DNA of 64,000 nt from Lachnoclostridium sp. An76 (GCF_002161355.1 NZ_NFHL01000005.1:62001-126000), one strand, 5' to 3'; positions 42,880 through 51,828 are shown, counted from the stretch's first letter. The notes: generated from the sequence alone by a model not told the origin. Translations and numbers: made by a program.

Positions 42880-44503
42880 GGCTCTGCTCCTTTCTGCGGT
42901 GCGGCTCGTCCCGGCGCAAAATCTGGTCGATGTTCCGCTTGACGGTCTGCAACTCCTTGAACCGCTGTTTCTGTTCGTGATAGGTGTTATACAGGCCGTC
43001 TTTCTCGGAGATAAGCTGCTCGATCTCGGCCTGCAACGCTTTCCGGGCGGGCAGCTTGGTAATGCCATGCGCCTTGAAATACCGGGCTGCTGCGTCGGCT
43101 ATGATAAAATCGCTCTCATGGGCCTGCCGGTATGCGGCGCGGGCTTTCTCGGATTTCTGTGCCCGCAGCCCGTCGCGGGCGGCCTTGGTCTGGGCGTAGG
43201 CCAACACCTGCCGCTGCAACTTCTTTTTCCCTTGCAGCTTCGTTTCCAGTGCTTTCAGTTCGCCGCTGGTCTGGCGCATTTTCTGATAGGCGGTGTCAAC
43301 GGCGGCTTCTAACTGCTCCGGGGAAGTAAAGCCGTATTGCTGGTAGACGGACAGCGTTTTGGCGGCCTGCTTCAGATTGTGTATCTTCGCCCAGCGTTCA
43401 TAGCCCCGGCCTTTGCCCTCGGCCATTTTCTGCTCAATGTCCACAAGCCGCTGCACTCCGTCCTGTTTCGGGGCGGCTATCTCGGCTCTGGCAACCTGCA
43501 AGCGGTCTTTTATGGTGCGTGGGGGATCGGGGGATCTGGCTGGCGCTTCGGCTGCTCTGGCGGCGTTTTGCTCTAAAACGGCAAAGACAGCGGCGCGGTC
43601 AAAATCGTCGCCCAGCTTCCGGGCGGTAATTGGCTTTGTCCTGTCCGGCGTGAGGTAGGAAAGCCGCCCCCGGCTCTCCTTGACGGTCACACCCTCCTGC
43701 AGCAACAGAGAGGAAAACTCGTCAAAGCTGGCGGCGGTGGCAAGGGCTTTCCGTAGGGTCTGCCGCAGCTTCTCCTTGTTCGTTTCAAACTTGGTCTGCC
43801 GGGGCGTGATACTATCGGCAATCATGGGGGCGTTCTGCTTGTCCAGCGCGGCCTGTCCCTTTTTCTGCGCCCAATACTCCCGGTCGGTGACGCGGTTCTT
43901 GCTGCCGTTCAAGAGGTCGATTTGATAAAGCCCCTCCCGGTGGCACATCTCCATGACTTCGGATTTGAAGTAGCGCAGGGCAGCGTCGGTACATCGGTGC
44001 TTGCAGCCGACTTTCGTATCGGCCGGCCTGTCCATGTAGGGCAGGAACGGCACTTCCTCAATCCGCAGGCTGTTTATGACGATATGCACATGAATGTTGC
44101 CGCTGTGGTTATGCCCGTCCGGGTGGGTGCAGACAAGGGCCTGGTGGCCGGGAAAATGCTCTTTACAGAATTGTTCCCCCAACGCCTGCGCCCGGTCTAC
44201 GGTCAGGCCGTTGTCCGGCCCGTCCCGCGGGTCAAAGCTGATGATGTAGTGGTGGCTTTTCACATCTTCCCGCCGCTGGTTTTTCTGATAGCGGAGATTG
44301 GCCCGCATACACGCAACGGCAAAATCCTCCCCGTCGCAGTTCAGCGTGGACAGCCGGTAGTCCTCGCGGGGGATAAGCCTGCCGGTTTCATCAAGGACGG
44401 GCTTCATGGTAAACTCGTCATGCTCAAAGAGAAGATATTGCTCGGCGGCTCCGTAGTCGGCGTTTTTAGAGTTGATATGCTTGAGTGTTGCCAACCGCGT
44501 CAC
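42869..44503 (-). CDS. MobA/VirD2-type relaxase
   Basis: The relaxase for IME2 transfer, 544 residues. The three-histidine metal motif is visible in HPDGHNHSGNIHVHIVIN (residues 127-144), and the catalytic tyrosine is expected in the N-terminal AEQYLLFEH region. C-terminal to about 330 it is predicted coiled coil and rich in Lys/Gln/Ala. It belongs to the MOBP group used by many clostridial IMEs and is unrelated to the MobV enzyme of IME1. It overlaps mobC by 38 bp. Confidence 0.92.
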   Translation of the reverse strand: MTRLATLKHINSKNADYGAAEQYLLFEHDEFTMKPVLDETGRLIPREDYRLSTLNCDGEDFAVACMRANLRYQKNQRREDVKSHHYIISFDPRDGPDNGLTVDRAQALGEQFCKEHFPGHQALVCTHPDGHNHSGNIHVHIVINSLRIEEVPFLPYMDRPADTKVGCKHRCTDAALRYFKSEVMEMCHREGLYQIDLLNGSKNRVTDREYWAQKKGQAALDKQNAPMIADSITPRQTKFETNKEKLRQTLRKALATAASFDEFSSLLLQEGVTVKESRGRLSYLTPDRTKPITARKLGDDFDRAAVFAVLEQNAARAAEAPARSPDPPRTIKDRLQVARAEIAAPKQDGVQRLVDIEQKMAEGKGRGYERWAKIHNLKQAAKTLSVYQQYGFTSPEQLEAAVDTAYQKMRQTSGELKALETKLQGKKKLQRQVLAYAQTKAARDGLRAQKSEKARAAYRQAHESDFIIADAAARYFKAHGITKLPARKALQAEIEQLISEKDGLYNTYHEQKQRFKELQTVKRNIDQILRRDEPHRRKEQSHER

Positions 44504-44864
44504 CTACTTTCTTGAGGACTTCATACTTGAGGACGGCAAGGTCGGATATGACGGCGCGTACCTCGCCGGAAAGGGTGTTGTAGGGTACGCCGTATTCGTT
44601 CAGATACCGGGCAATCTGATTGAGGTTGCCGCCGATCCTGCCGTACTCGGCTGTCAGCTTCCCGACAGCGGAAAGCAACTCGTCATTGACCGACGACACA
44701 TGGACAACCGGGCGTATGGTCGCCCGCCGTATCGCCTGCCGGAGAAATTCGGACTGGCTGATACCATAGGGCGCAAGCCGCGCTGTGAAGTCGGCATACT
44801 CATCTTCGGACAGCCGGGTTTTCACAACGCGGCTGCGGTGGGGCGTGTTGTATTTCTTTCGCAT
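44466..44864 (-). CDS. mobC: Relaxosome protein MobC
   Basis: A 132-residue ribbon-helix-helix-like protein that helps the relaxase open oriT. The start at 44864 follows AGGAGGTCACACC; the open frame to 45200 is otherwise without support. Motifs are VVKTRLSEDEYADFTARLAPYGISQSEFLRQAI and the MobC core GRIGGNLNQIARYLNEYG. It is the first gene of the mobilization operon, so oriT is expected directly upstream. Confidence 0.9.
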   Translation of the reverse strand: MRKKYNTPHRSRVVKTRLSEDEYADFTARLAPYGISQSEFLRQAIRRATIRPVVHVSSVNDELLSAVGKLTAEYGRIGGNLNQIARYLNEYGVPYNTLSGEVRAVISDLAVLKYEVLKKVGDAVGNTQAYQL

Positions 44865-45361
44865 GGTGTGACCTCCTTTCTCGCCCGTAAGGGCGCATGA
44901 GCAGGGTTTGGGGAAGGCACTCCCCAACAAGTTTCCCGCGAGGGGCAAAACTGCAGAATTGCGGATTTTGGCACCGTGGTAGAAACTTGCTCTCCGTGAC
45001 TGCAAACTTTCTCTCACTTCCGTCCGCCACTTTTTTGGAAAACTGCAACCACAAAAGTTTGTTTCTCTTTTTCTGCTACTACTAATCCTGTAAAGGGCAT
45101 TCCTGCCCGCTTTCGCTAAAATGACACCGGACGCAGTGGTTTCTACCCGGTGTTGGAGAAATCCTTTCTCTTTGCCCTCTACTACGGGTAAATGCTCCAA
45201 ATGCCAAACACCAGGGCAGAAAAATTCCCTCCTCGCTTACTACTACAACCGGCAGGGGGCAAAATGGCCGGGAGCGGAGCCGGACAACAAAAAAAGCAGT
45301 AAATCTTTTTCAAGACTTACTGCTTTCGCTGGCCGCGTCGGTGGCGGCTGGTATTCAGTTT
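44865..45361. other. Intergenic region upstream of mobC, oriT candidate
   Basis: About 500 bp with no convincing gene. An inverted repeat TTGGGGA (44908-44914) / TCCCCAA (44921-44927) followed by GGGTTTGGGG-type sequence lies 45 bp upstream of mobC, the usual place for a MOBP oriT. A second inverted repeat, ACACCGG near 45123 / CCGGTGT near 45150, and a terminator (45287-45324) are also present. Nicking site not identified. Confidence 0.45.
45287..45324 (-). terminator. Terminator after the HTH gene
   Basis: AGCAGTAA (45295-45302) / TTACTGCT (45317-45324) with a run of seven T on the minus strand (45294-45288). It ends the sigma factor-HTH transcript before the mob operon. Confidence 0.75.
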
Positions 45362-45574
45362 TTATGACTTGTCCGGTGGTTCGTCAAGCCGGAACTTGAA
45401 TTGACAGTCAATTAACCGCTGCTTTACATAGTCCTCCACCTCGGCGTTGACCTGCCCGTTCACTTTTGAGAAATAGCGGATATATCCGGCGTAGTGGAGC
45501 AGGACAGCGTTCACGGCTTCTGGGTCGCCCTCACGGGCTTTGAGGATTGTTTCATAGGGGAGAAGTCTACTCAT
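45362..45574 (-). CDS. HTH_16-type helix-turn-helix protein
   Basis: A 70-residue protein (MSRLLPYETILKAREGDPEA then VNAVLLHYAGYIRYFSK) of the short helix-turn-helix family that accompanies a sigma factor in Tn916-like and related clostridial elements. It resembles sigma region 2. It overlaps the sigma factor gene by 8 bp. It may act with that protein in element gene control. Confidence 0.85.
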   Translation of the reverse strand: MSRLLPYETILKAREGDPEAVNAVLLHYAGYIRYFSKVNGQVNAEVEDYVKQRLIDCQFKFRLDEPPDKS

Positions 45575-45989
45575 ACCGGCTCACCCCCATTTCTTCGCGT
45601 AGCCGCTGCAAGGCAAGCTGGATATGCCGCCCCGCTGTGCTGCGTGACCGGCCAATACACGCGCCGATCACGCGCTGCGGCTGGCGCAGAAAGTAATAGC
45701 GCAGGATTTCTTCCCGCGTCTGCTCCGGCAAAACAGAGATCGCGTCGGCAAGGGCGGCGTTGCAGAGCAGGACGGTCTGACCGCAGACGGTAAATGGGTA
45801 TTCCTCGTCCGGCTCCGACGCGGCAAACTGGACAAACTTCTCGTTCATCAGATAGTCAAGGGAAACTTGCCGTTCCCATTGCCGTTTAAGCTTCAAAATC
45901 TTGTCCAAGGCGGCACAGCGGATAACAGTCTTGCAAAAGGCGTTGTACCTGCGCTGGATATATTCTTGATAGGCTATCTGGTCGGTCAT
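45567..45989 (-). CDS. Sigma-70-like RNA polymerase factor of a mobile element
   Basis: A 140-residue protein with a region 4-like helix-turn-helix (LPEQTREEILRYYFLRQPQRVIGACIGRSRSTAGRHIQLALQRLREEM). The N-terminal half is a helical segment seen in element-borne sigma-like regulators. The start at 45989 follows AAGGGGAATTTCC. The diverged third copy of the 137-bp hairpin forms its leader. This gives a clue that the repeat may have originated as the native leader of this gene in clostridial elements. Confidence 0.85.
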   Translation of the reverse strand: MTDQIAYQEYIQRRYNAFCKTVIRCAALDKILKLKRQWERQVSLDYLMNEKFVQFAASEPDEEYPFTVCGQTVLLCNAALADAISVLPEQTREEILRYYFLRQPQRVIGACIGRSRSTAGRHIQLALQRLREEMGVSRYE

Positions 45990-46040
45990 GGAAATTCCCC
46001 TTTCTGAATAATAGTGCGGGGCGGTGGCACTTCTTGCTGT

Positions 46041-46142
46041 CGCCCCTTGATTGCCTACCAGCAAAGGCGGGCGGGGCTGTCAACGGCTGCGCATATGCGC
46101 CGTTCATCTTGACCGTTGACTGGCTCGGCTGGGTTTGCTATT
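46041..46142. repeat. Hairpin spacer, diverged copy C (reverse orientation)
   Basis: Read on the minus strand, about 102 bp align with the first two thirds of copies A and B. A 37-bp block is identical, from CAGCCGAGCC to AACGGCGCAT (46133 down to about 46097). The tip and GTCAACGG stem are kept with small changes. It lies exactly between backbone (sigma factor) and cargo (methyltransferase, tet(W)). Confidence 0.85.
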
Positions 46143-46160
46143 TACCCGACAAACTTGAAT

Positions 46161-46928
46161 TTATTTTAAGCTATCACGTTTTACCTTCTTAAGCCTTACT
46201 ATCATTACCATAGGAATTTCTTTGTTGGTTTTAAAACATTCTTCATAAAATCCATCAATGACAAATCCAGCTCTAAAACAAAGGTTAAAAATATCTTGTA
46301 TGGAACGATGATAATAAATCTGCTCTTTCGGTTGCCCTTCAATCGCTATATCATAGTAACTGTGCGGTGTCATATATTTTTCAGTCAACGTGACAAAACA
46401 AGGGTGTTGCGTTGCAAAGACAAAAATTCCGCTTTCCTGCAACAGTTCATAAACAGCCATAAGAAGTGGTTCAATATCCGTAATATCCATAATTGCCATA
46501 TTAGAAACTGCTTTCGTAAAGGCTCGATTTCTTTTTAATTCTAATATACTTTTTCTATCGGTCGCATCCGCCACACAAAATTCAATTTGTTTTGCATATT
46601 GTGATTGCCGTCTTTTAGCCAATTCTATCATTTTTTTGCTGTAATCAAAAGCGACAACCGAAGCGCCTCTTTGTGCAAGATACGAAGAATAATTTCCATT
46701 GCCACACGCAATATCCAAAATGTAATCCGCAGGATTAGGAGATAGAAGTTCCGTTACTTTGGGACGCACTACCTCTCTGTGAAATTCATTAGATTCGTCA
46801 CCCATTGCATTATCCCAAAATTGTGCGTTCTCCTCCCAGATTTTTTTACTTTCCTCTGTTCCCATGTTCTCTCCCACTCCCCAAATTTGCTTTTTTGCTT
46901 CCATTAAATCTTCCTTACTATATTCCAT
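46161..46928 (-). CDS. Class I SAM-dependent methyltransferase
   Basis: A 255-residue Rossmann-fold methyltransferase. The SAM-binding motif I is YILDIACGNGNYSSYLA (about residues 88-104), motif II VVAFDYSKKMIELAKRR, then EFCVADATD. The acceptor could be a small molecule, drug, rRNA or protein; nothing distinguishes these. The start at 46928 follows GGAGGGTAACA. It is AT-rich relative to the IME2 backbone and lies 50 bp downstream of tet(W) on the same strand, so it may be cotranscribed with it. It is cargo rather than backbone. Confidence 0.85.
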   Translation of the reverse strand: MEYSKEDLMEAKKQIWGVGENMGTEESKKIWEENAQFWDNAMGDESNEFHREVVRPKVTELLSPNPADYILDIACGNGNYSSYLAQRGASVVAFDYSKKMIELAKRRQSQYAKQIEFCVADATDRKSILELKRNRAFTKAVSNMAIMDITDIEPLLMAVYELLQESGIFVFATQHPCFVTLTEKYMTPHSYYDIAIEGQPKEQIYYHRSIQDIFNLCFRAGFVIDGFYEECFKTNKEIPMVMIVRLKKVKRDSLK

Positions 46929-46978
46929 TGTTACCCTCCATAACTTCTGATTGTTGCCGTCTTGACGATTATGTATCT

Positions 46979-48898
46979 TTACATTACCTTCTGAAACATA
47001 TGGCGCACCTTGTCCAGGCGGCTGTTTGGACGGCGGGGCTGGATGACCGGCTGACCGACAGCGGCCTGATATCCTTTCAGCTCTGTAAGGCATACGCTCC
47101 GCCCGTTGGTGTAAAAGGCCAGATCAGTACGGTATGCCTGTATACAGCGGGCGGGAATCTCGCCAGTAAAGACAACTTCATCCTTTTTTACCTGGGCCGT
47201 TTCGATGGTGGCACAGTATTTCGGTGCATCATGATAAGCCCTGGAAAGGTATTCCTGGGGCGCATAGAGGATGAAGGAGAGATAAGGTTCCAGCAGCTGC
47301 GTCCCCGATTCCTTCAATGCCTGTTCCAATACAATCGGGGCCAATGAGCGGAAGTCCGCCGGCGTGCTGACCGGACTGTAATAAAGCCCGTATTCAAAGC
47401 AAATCTTACAGTCCGTTACGTTCCAGCCGAACAAGCCCTGCTCCAGCCCGTAACGGATACCATCCCTGACAGCGTTTTGAAAACTCTGGTTCAAGTATCC
47501 CAGCGAAACCCGGCTCTCGTATTGTACACCGGAGCCAAGCGAGAGTGGTGTAACAGACAGTCCTATGGATGCCCAAAACGGGTTGGGCGGCACCTCGATA
47601 TGGATGGTGTGGCTGGCTGCTTTGAGCGGCCGCTCCATATAAATGACGGAGGGTTCCTTTACCACTGTTTCAAGCTTGTATTTTTCCGACAGCAAAGCGG
47701 AAACAACCTCCAACTGCACCCGGCCCAAAAAAGAAAGAATGATCTCATGGGTGATGGAATCCACTTCGCAACGCAAAAGCGGGTCAGTATCCGCAAGTTG
47801 CGTAAGAGCGTCCAGCAGCCGTTCTCTTTGCGCTGCCGTTTTCGGCGCAATCGTCGTCCGCAGCATGGGGAGGGGGTCCTCGCGCCACCTTTTACGAGGG
47901 AGCCGGGTTTGGTCCCCTAATACATCGTTTAACCTCACGCTGTCGCTGGGAAGGATAACAATTTCACCCTGATAAGCGGTGTCTGTCCGAACAATTTCCC
48001 CTTTGGATGGAATACGCATCTCTGTGATTTTCAGCTTTTCTCTCCCGGCCAGGGCCACCGTATCCCGCAGGCGCAGCGTTCCGCTGTATAACCGTAGATA
48101 GACACGCCGCTGGCCGCAATCGGTGTACTCAACCTTGAAAACGCTGCCGCATAGGGCGGCGCCCCCCTGTTCCCCAATCGGTTGGAACAGCCCTGTCACC
48201 GCATCCATCAACGGTTGAATGCCAAGGCCATTTTTGGCGCTGCCATGATAGACTGGGAACAGGGAGGCGTCTTGAACCCGCTGCTGTTCCTCCCGCGCAA
48301 GTTTTTCCCGGCTGATTGGTTCTCCTGCGATATACTTTTCCAATAATTCATCGTTATTTTCGATGACCGCATCCCATGCTTCTATGTCGGTATTTTCCTC
48401 CAGGACTATTTCCGGGGACAGCGACACCGTCTGCTTGATGATAATATCGGCGGAGAGCTTATCCCGAACAGACTGAACCACGCTCTGCAAATCAACGCCA
48501 GCCTGGTCGATCTTGTTGATAAAGATAACGGTGGGAATGTTCATTTTCCGCAGGGCATGGAACAGAATACGGGTCTGGGCCTGCACGCCATCTTTAGCGG
48601 AGATCACCAAGATGGCCCCATCTAAAACAGCCAAAGAGCGGTACACCTCCGCCAAAAAATCCATGTGGCCGGGCGTATCCACAATGTTAACTTTACATCT
48701 GTGCCACTGGAAGGAAGTGACTGCCGCTTGAATGGTAATCCCACGCTGCCGCTCCAAAAACATGGTGTCCGTCCTCGTTGTCCCTTTTTCGACGCTCCCC
48801 GGTTCTGAAATGGCTCCGCTGGCATATAGCAGGCTCTCCGTCAAGGTCGTCTTTCCAGCGTCTACATGGGCAAGAATTCCAATATTGATTATTTTCAT
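46979..48898 (-). CDS. tet(W): Tetracycline resistance ribosomal protection protein Tet(W)
   Basis: An EF-G-like GTPase that dislodges tetracycline from the 30S ribosome. It has 639 residues, the exact Tet(W) length. The N-terminal G domain has [12 protein letters not shown] (G1), the [18 protein letters not shown] switch, DTPGHMDF (G3) and NKIDQ (G4). The sequence reads as Tet(W) throughout, as far as I can recall it, with scattered differences (for example the C-terminal HMFQKVM). AAAGGGAGG precedes the ATG. It is regulated by a leader with an attenuator hairpin (48933-48969). Confidence 0.96.
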   Translation of the reverse strand: MKIINIGILAHVDAGKTTLTESLLYASGAISEPGSVEKGTTRTDTMFLERQRGITIQAAVTSFQWHRCKVNIVDTPGHMDFLAEVYRSLAVLDGAILVISAKDGVQAQTRILFHALRKMNIPTVIFINKIDQAGVDLQSVVQSVRDKLSADIIIKQTVSLSPEIVLEENTDIEAWDAVIENNDELLEKYIAGEPISREKLAREEQQRVQDASLFPVYHGSAKNGLGIQPLMDAVTGLFQPIGEQGGAALCGSVFKVEYTDCGQRRVYLRLYSGTLRLRDTVALAGREKLKITEMRIPSKGEIVRTDTAYQGEIVILPSDSVRLNDVLGDQTRLPRKRWREDPLPMLRTTIAPKTAAQRERLLDALTQLADTDPLLRCEVDSITHEIILSFLGRVQLEVVSALLSEKYKLETVVKEPSVIYMERPLKAASHTIHIEVPPNPFWASIGLSVTPLSLGSGVQYESRVSLGYLNQSFQNAVRDGIRYGLEQGLFGWNVTDCKICFEYGLYYSPVSTPADFRSLAPIVLEQALKESGTQLLEPYLSFILYAPQEYLSRAYHDAPKYCATIETAQVKKDEVVFTGEIPARCIQAYRTDLAFYTNGRSVCLTELKGYQAAVGQPVIQPRRPNSRLDKVRHMFQKVM

Positions 48899-48932
48899 GT
48901 GATTGTCCTCCCTTTACAGCCCCAAAGGGCAT

Positions 48933-48969
48933 AAAAATCCCCAGCAGTAAAATACTTTTACCACTGGGG
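48933..48969 (-). promoter_or_regulatory. tet(W) leader attenuator
   Basis: On the minus strand CCCCAGTGGTAAAAG / CTTTTACTGCTGGGG-type arms (48966-48939) plus a T run (48937-48933) form a terminator 35 bp before tet(W). Just upstream, a frame ends ...QVYAVYVYVRNL and stops at 48971, like the leader peptide of tet(M)-type genes. I see no in-frame ATG for it, so the peptide start is uncertain. Attenuation relieved by tetracycline-stalled translation is established for tet(M) and inferred here. Confidence 0.75.
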
Positions 48970-49509
48970 ATTATAAGTTGCGGACATACACATATACAGC
49001 ATACACCTGTTTGTGATTGCTGTTTTTGGGGATATGTCAAAATTGATAAGGCAAAAGTATTCTTAAATTGGGTACAAAAAACTAAGCCCCTACAAAAGGA
49101 GCTATCATAATCCTTTGTTCCCACTATTTGATTATAGTTTTATTTAAGAATACCTTGCCGCATATTTTTTACTCCTTTTCTGGATTAAATCATTGTATCA
49201 CATCAGTTTTAGGAAAGCAAGTACCTAAAAGAAATTTTTCTTCCCCTTATATGTAACAATCATACCGGCTTCCTAGCGTTCAGAATGTTTTCTGCTGTCT
49301 GCTGTGGTGTTTGGTTGGAATTGTCCAACCAAAAGCCGATCCGTGGTGTTGTCTGCATTTTACTAAATACAAATTCAATGTATACAGAAAGATATAAGGA
49401 GTGGGAGGGATTCCGCCGTAGTTGGCATTGTAGGAAAATCCAAAAGTTTAGATTTTCCCACAATGCTTATCTTTTGGTCTTTGGTTCGGAATAGTGTAGT
49501 GCTGGCGGT
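48970..49509. other. tet(W) upstream region and IME2 right end
   Basis: Contains the tet(W) leader, and a perfect 9-bp inverted repeat TTGGTTGGA (49311-49319) / TCCAACCAA (49324-49332). It also contains a 16-bp inverted repeat with one mismatch, GCATTGTAGGAAAATC (49425-49440) / GATTTTCCCACAATGC (49451-49466), 44 bp from the csd stop. No gene-like frame. The repeats are candidates for recombinase binding or boundary terminators. Confidence 0.6.
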
Positions 49510-50676
49510 CTATCTCTTGTTTTCGGTTGCTTGCTTCCTTACCGTACATGAGCATTCTCTCACGGCTTCTATCGCAAGATCCACTTCCTCTTCGGTATTA
49601 AAGAAGGAAAAACTGAACCGCACAGTTCCCTGCTCCACCGTCCCCAGCGCCCTGTGCATCAGAGGCGCACAGTGCGCGCCGGGGCGCGTAACGATCCCGT
49701 ACACTGTGCTGAGTTCGTCACTCACCTCGGAAGAGTCGTAATCCAGGATATTCAGGGATACGACAGGAGCCCGCTTTTCTGTCTCAAGATCCCCGTACAC
49801 TGTGACTCCCGGTATCCGAAAGACTCCGTTATAAAACCTTCTCATCAGGGACAACTCCCTCTGCCTGATCCGGTCCATGCCGGTCTTTTCGATCCATGAC
49901 AGGGCAGCGCCCAGCCCGGCGATACCGTGCCCGTTCAGAGTCCCCGCCTCCAGCGCCGTGGGCATCTCTGCAGGATGCTTTTCATTATAAGTATCGATCC
50001 CGCTCCCGCCTGACAGCAGCGGGCGGATATACACACCTTCCCTGACATACATCCCGCCTGTCCCCTGGGGACCGAGCAGGCTCTTATGACCGGTAAAGCA
50101 GAGTACATCGATCTGCATTTTCTCAACATCGATGGGCCAGACTCCCGCGGTCTGGGACGCGTCCACGACAAAAAGAAGCCCGTGCCGTTTCGCCATAGCT
50201 CCCACTCTTTCCAGCTCGATCATATTCCCGGTCAGGTTGGACGCATGGGTGCAGACGACTGCTTTTGTATCCGCCTGTATCGCTGCCTCCATCTCCTCAC
50301 AGGAAATCCTTCCCTTCCCATCACAGCCGAGGATCGTAAGCTCCACGCCATTTTCCCGGCATTCATAGAGCGGCCGCAGCACGGAGTTGTGCTCCAGCAC
50401 TGTGGTAATTACATGATCTCCTCTGGAAAACAGGCCCTTCAGCGCAATATTCAGGCTCTCTGTCGAATTCGCAGTGAATACGATCCGTCTCGGATCTCCG
50501 GCATGAAAAAGACGCGCCAGTTTTTCTCTGGTGCCGTAGATTATCCTGGAAGCGTCCAGCGCAGGGACGGACGCCCCTCTTCCCGCATTTCCCATCGTAT
50601 CAAAGGCGGCCATTACAGCCGCCCTGACTTCTTCCGGTTTATGTATCGTAGTTGCCGCATTGTCCATGTAGATCAT
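49510..50676 (-). CDS. Cysteine desulfurase-like class V aminotransferase (selenium cluster, EF2568 type)
   Basis: A PLP enzyme expected to release S or Se from (seleno)cysteine for selenium cofactor or selenophosphate synthesis. The 388 residues start MIYMDNAATT, bind PLP through Lys198 in CFTGHKSLLGPQG, and keep the C-terminal catalytic Cys in TRPGAHCAP. This short-spaced form matches the TIGR01977-type desulfurases linked to orphan selD. The last dozen residues (TVRKQATENKR) lie close to the IME2 junction and could be partly altered by it. GGAAGCGGAAAAG is a moderate ribosome site. Confidence 0.88.
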   Translation of the reverse strand: MIYMDNAATTIHKPEEVRAAVMAAFDTMGNAGRGASVPALDASRIIYGTREKLARLFHAGDPRRIVFTANSTESLNIALKGLFSRGDHVITTVLEHNSVLRPLYECRENGVELTILGCDGKGRISCEEMEAAIQADTKAVVCTHASNLTGNMIELERVGAMAKRHGLLFVVDASQTAGVWPIDVEKMQIDVLCFTGHKSLLGPQGTGGMYVREGVYIRPLLSGGSGIDTYNEKHPAEMPTALEAGTLNGHGIAGLGAALSWIEKTGMDRIRQRELSLMRRFYNGVFRIPGVTVYGDLETEKRAPVVSLNILDYDSSEVSDELSTVYGIVTRPGAHCAPLMHRALGTVEQGTVRFSFSFFNTEEEVDLAIEAVRECSCTVRKQATENKR

Positions 50677-50863
50677 AGTATCTTTTCCGCTTCCTTCCGC
50701 TCTTCCGCCGGTTCCCCGCGCCTTTTTCCCGCGGGTCCTTTTTCTGCGATAGTTCCGCTGATATCAGTATAAACTGCGCTGCCGCACCCGTCTAATCGAA
50801 AACCGCGATAACTCTTTTTCACTTATAGATAATATCTATAAATCAGTGAGCTTATCCCCGGCG

Positions 50864-50951
50864 TGACAGCTCTCATTTATCTTACAGCTCTCTTTTATCT
50901 TACAGGTCTCTTTTCCTTATAGATTTCTTTTACCTTATAGATCTCTTTTAC
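50864..50951. repeat. Tandem repeat, five 17-18-bp units across the lysR 3' end
   Basis: Units such as CTTACAGCTCTCTTTTAT (50881-50898) and CTTATAGATCTCTTTTAC (50934-50951) follow head to tail. Two units are coding and give the duplicated VKEIYK-VKEIYK at the LysR C-terminus; the rest lie beyond the stop at 50895. A typical slippage-prone minisatellite. Confidence 0.8.
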
Positions 50952-51827
50952 CTTTCGGATCAGCTTATCCGCTGCCGGGAGCACCGGATAAGCCGCGTCA
51001 AATACAAGGTTGACCGACCGGCTTCCCCCTTCCGCTCCCAGAGGGAATTCCAGGAGCTTTCCCGCGCGCACGTCATCCTCAGCCGCAAGCCCGGACAGGA
51101 TAGAGATCCCCATCCCGCTCCTGACAGAACGTTTGATCGTCTCCTGATTCTCCATGACAGCCGCAATACAGAACTCTGCCATATCGATCCCCATCCGGGA
51201 AAGGAGCCTTGCAGTCTCCTTTCTCGTGCCTGATCCTTCTTCCCTTAAGATCAGCGGCTCTTCCCTGATCCATGCCGCCACATCCGCCCCCTGCCTGCTG
51301 AGGAAACGCTCTGTGGCAGGAGTGATGATGACCAGTTCATCCTGATAAAACGGCAGGTAAGTACAGCCGCCTTTTTCCAGGACAGTCCCCGTGAAACCGA
51401 CATCTGCTTTATGGGTCAGGATCATGTCCACCACGCCTGCACTGTCCGTCTCAAATACCTTGAGCTGCTCGCCGGGGTATTTCTCCCGAAAAGATGACAG
51501 GATATCCGGGAGTAGATACTGGGACGGGACAGTGGACGCTGCGATCCGCAGTACACTTCCTCTCCCGCCCGCACCCAGCCCGAACCTCGCCCGGATCTTC
51601 TGCTCCAGTTCCAGCATCTGTTCCGCGTAGGCATAGAGTTCCTTGCCCGCCTCTGAGAGCGCGACTCCCTTTGTACTCCTCACCAGGAGACAGGCATTGA
51701 GTTCCTTCTCAAGAGAAGCGATATGCGCGCTCACTGTGGGCTGGGTAAGATAAAGCAGCTTCGCGGCAGAGGAAAAGCTCTTCATCTCCGCCACCTTCAC
51801 AAACGCTTCCAGCTGTTTCAGATTCAT
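50895..51827 (-). CDS. Selenium metabolism-associated LysR-family regulator
   Basis: A 310-residue LysR protein. The HTH is at 1-60 (MNLKQLEAFVKVAEMKSFSSAAKLLYLTQPTVSAHIASLEKEL), and the effector domain has GSGTRKETARLLSRMG and SGMGISILSGLAAE. It is placed inside the selD-csd-yedE cluster, as in other Firmicutes where it is named for that context. The start at 51827 is 1 nt after the selD stop, with AAGGGTAAATGAC serving as ribosome site, so it is coupled to selD. The C-terminus (VKEIYKVKEIYKEKRPVR) is encoded by a minisatellite. Target and effector are unknown. Confidence 0.9.
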   Translation of the reverse strand: MNLKQLEAFVKVAEMKSFSSAAKLLYLTQPTVSAHIASLEKELNACLLVRSTKGVALSEAGKELYAYAEQMLELEQKIRARFGLGAGGRGSVLRIAASTVPSQYLLPDILSSFREKYPGEQLKVFETDSAGVVDMILTHKADVGFTGTVLEKGGCTYLPFYQDELVIITPATERFLSRQGADVAAWIREEPLILREEGSGTRKETARLLSRMGIDMAEFCIAAVMENQETIKRSVRSGMGISILSGLAAEDDVRAGKLLEFPLGAEGGSRSVNLVFDAAYPVLPAADKLIRKVKEIYKVKEIYKEKRPVR

Positions 51828-51828
51828 G

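Larger units (their letters stand above)
38405..49505. mobile_element. IME2, tet(W)-bearing integrative mobilizable element
   Basis: About 11.1 kb. The order from the left is serine recombinase, TnpW, DnaC-like ATPase, RepA, Cys-rich VLP, relaxase, MobC, HTH protein, sigma factor, hairpin repeat, methyltransferase and tet(W). It has relaxase and MobC but no secretion genes. The ends are placed from the chromosomal selenium genes on both sides (yedE start at 38326; csd stop at 49510). Similar sequence occurs at both junctions (TGCTTAT ... AATAG..AGTGC), which may reflect attL/attR. The exact crossover is not resolved. Confidence 0.85.

Noticed and set aside
43922..44515. 197-codon plus-strand open frame opposite the relaxase
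   Set aside because: Shadow of the MOBP relaxase; no motif or ribosome site.
50864..50951. Possible CRISPR-like array
   Set aside because: Units are contiguous, without unique spacers and only 17-18 bp long, so this is a minisatellite. No CRISPR array or cas gene was seen in the window.
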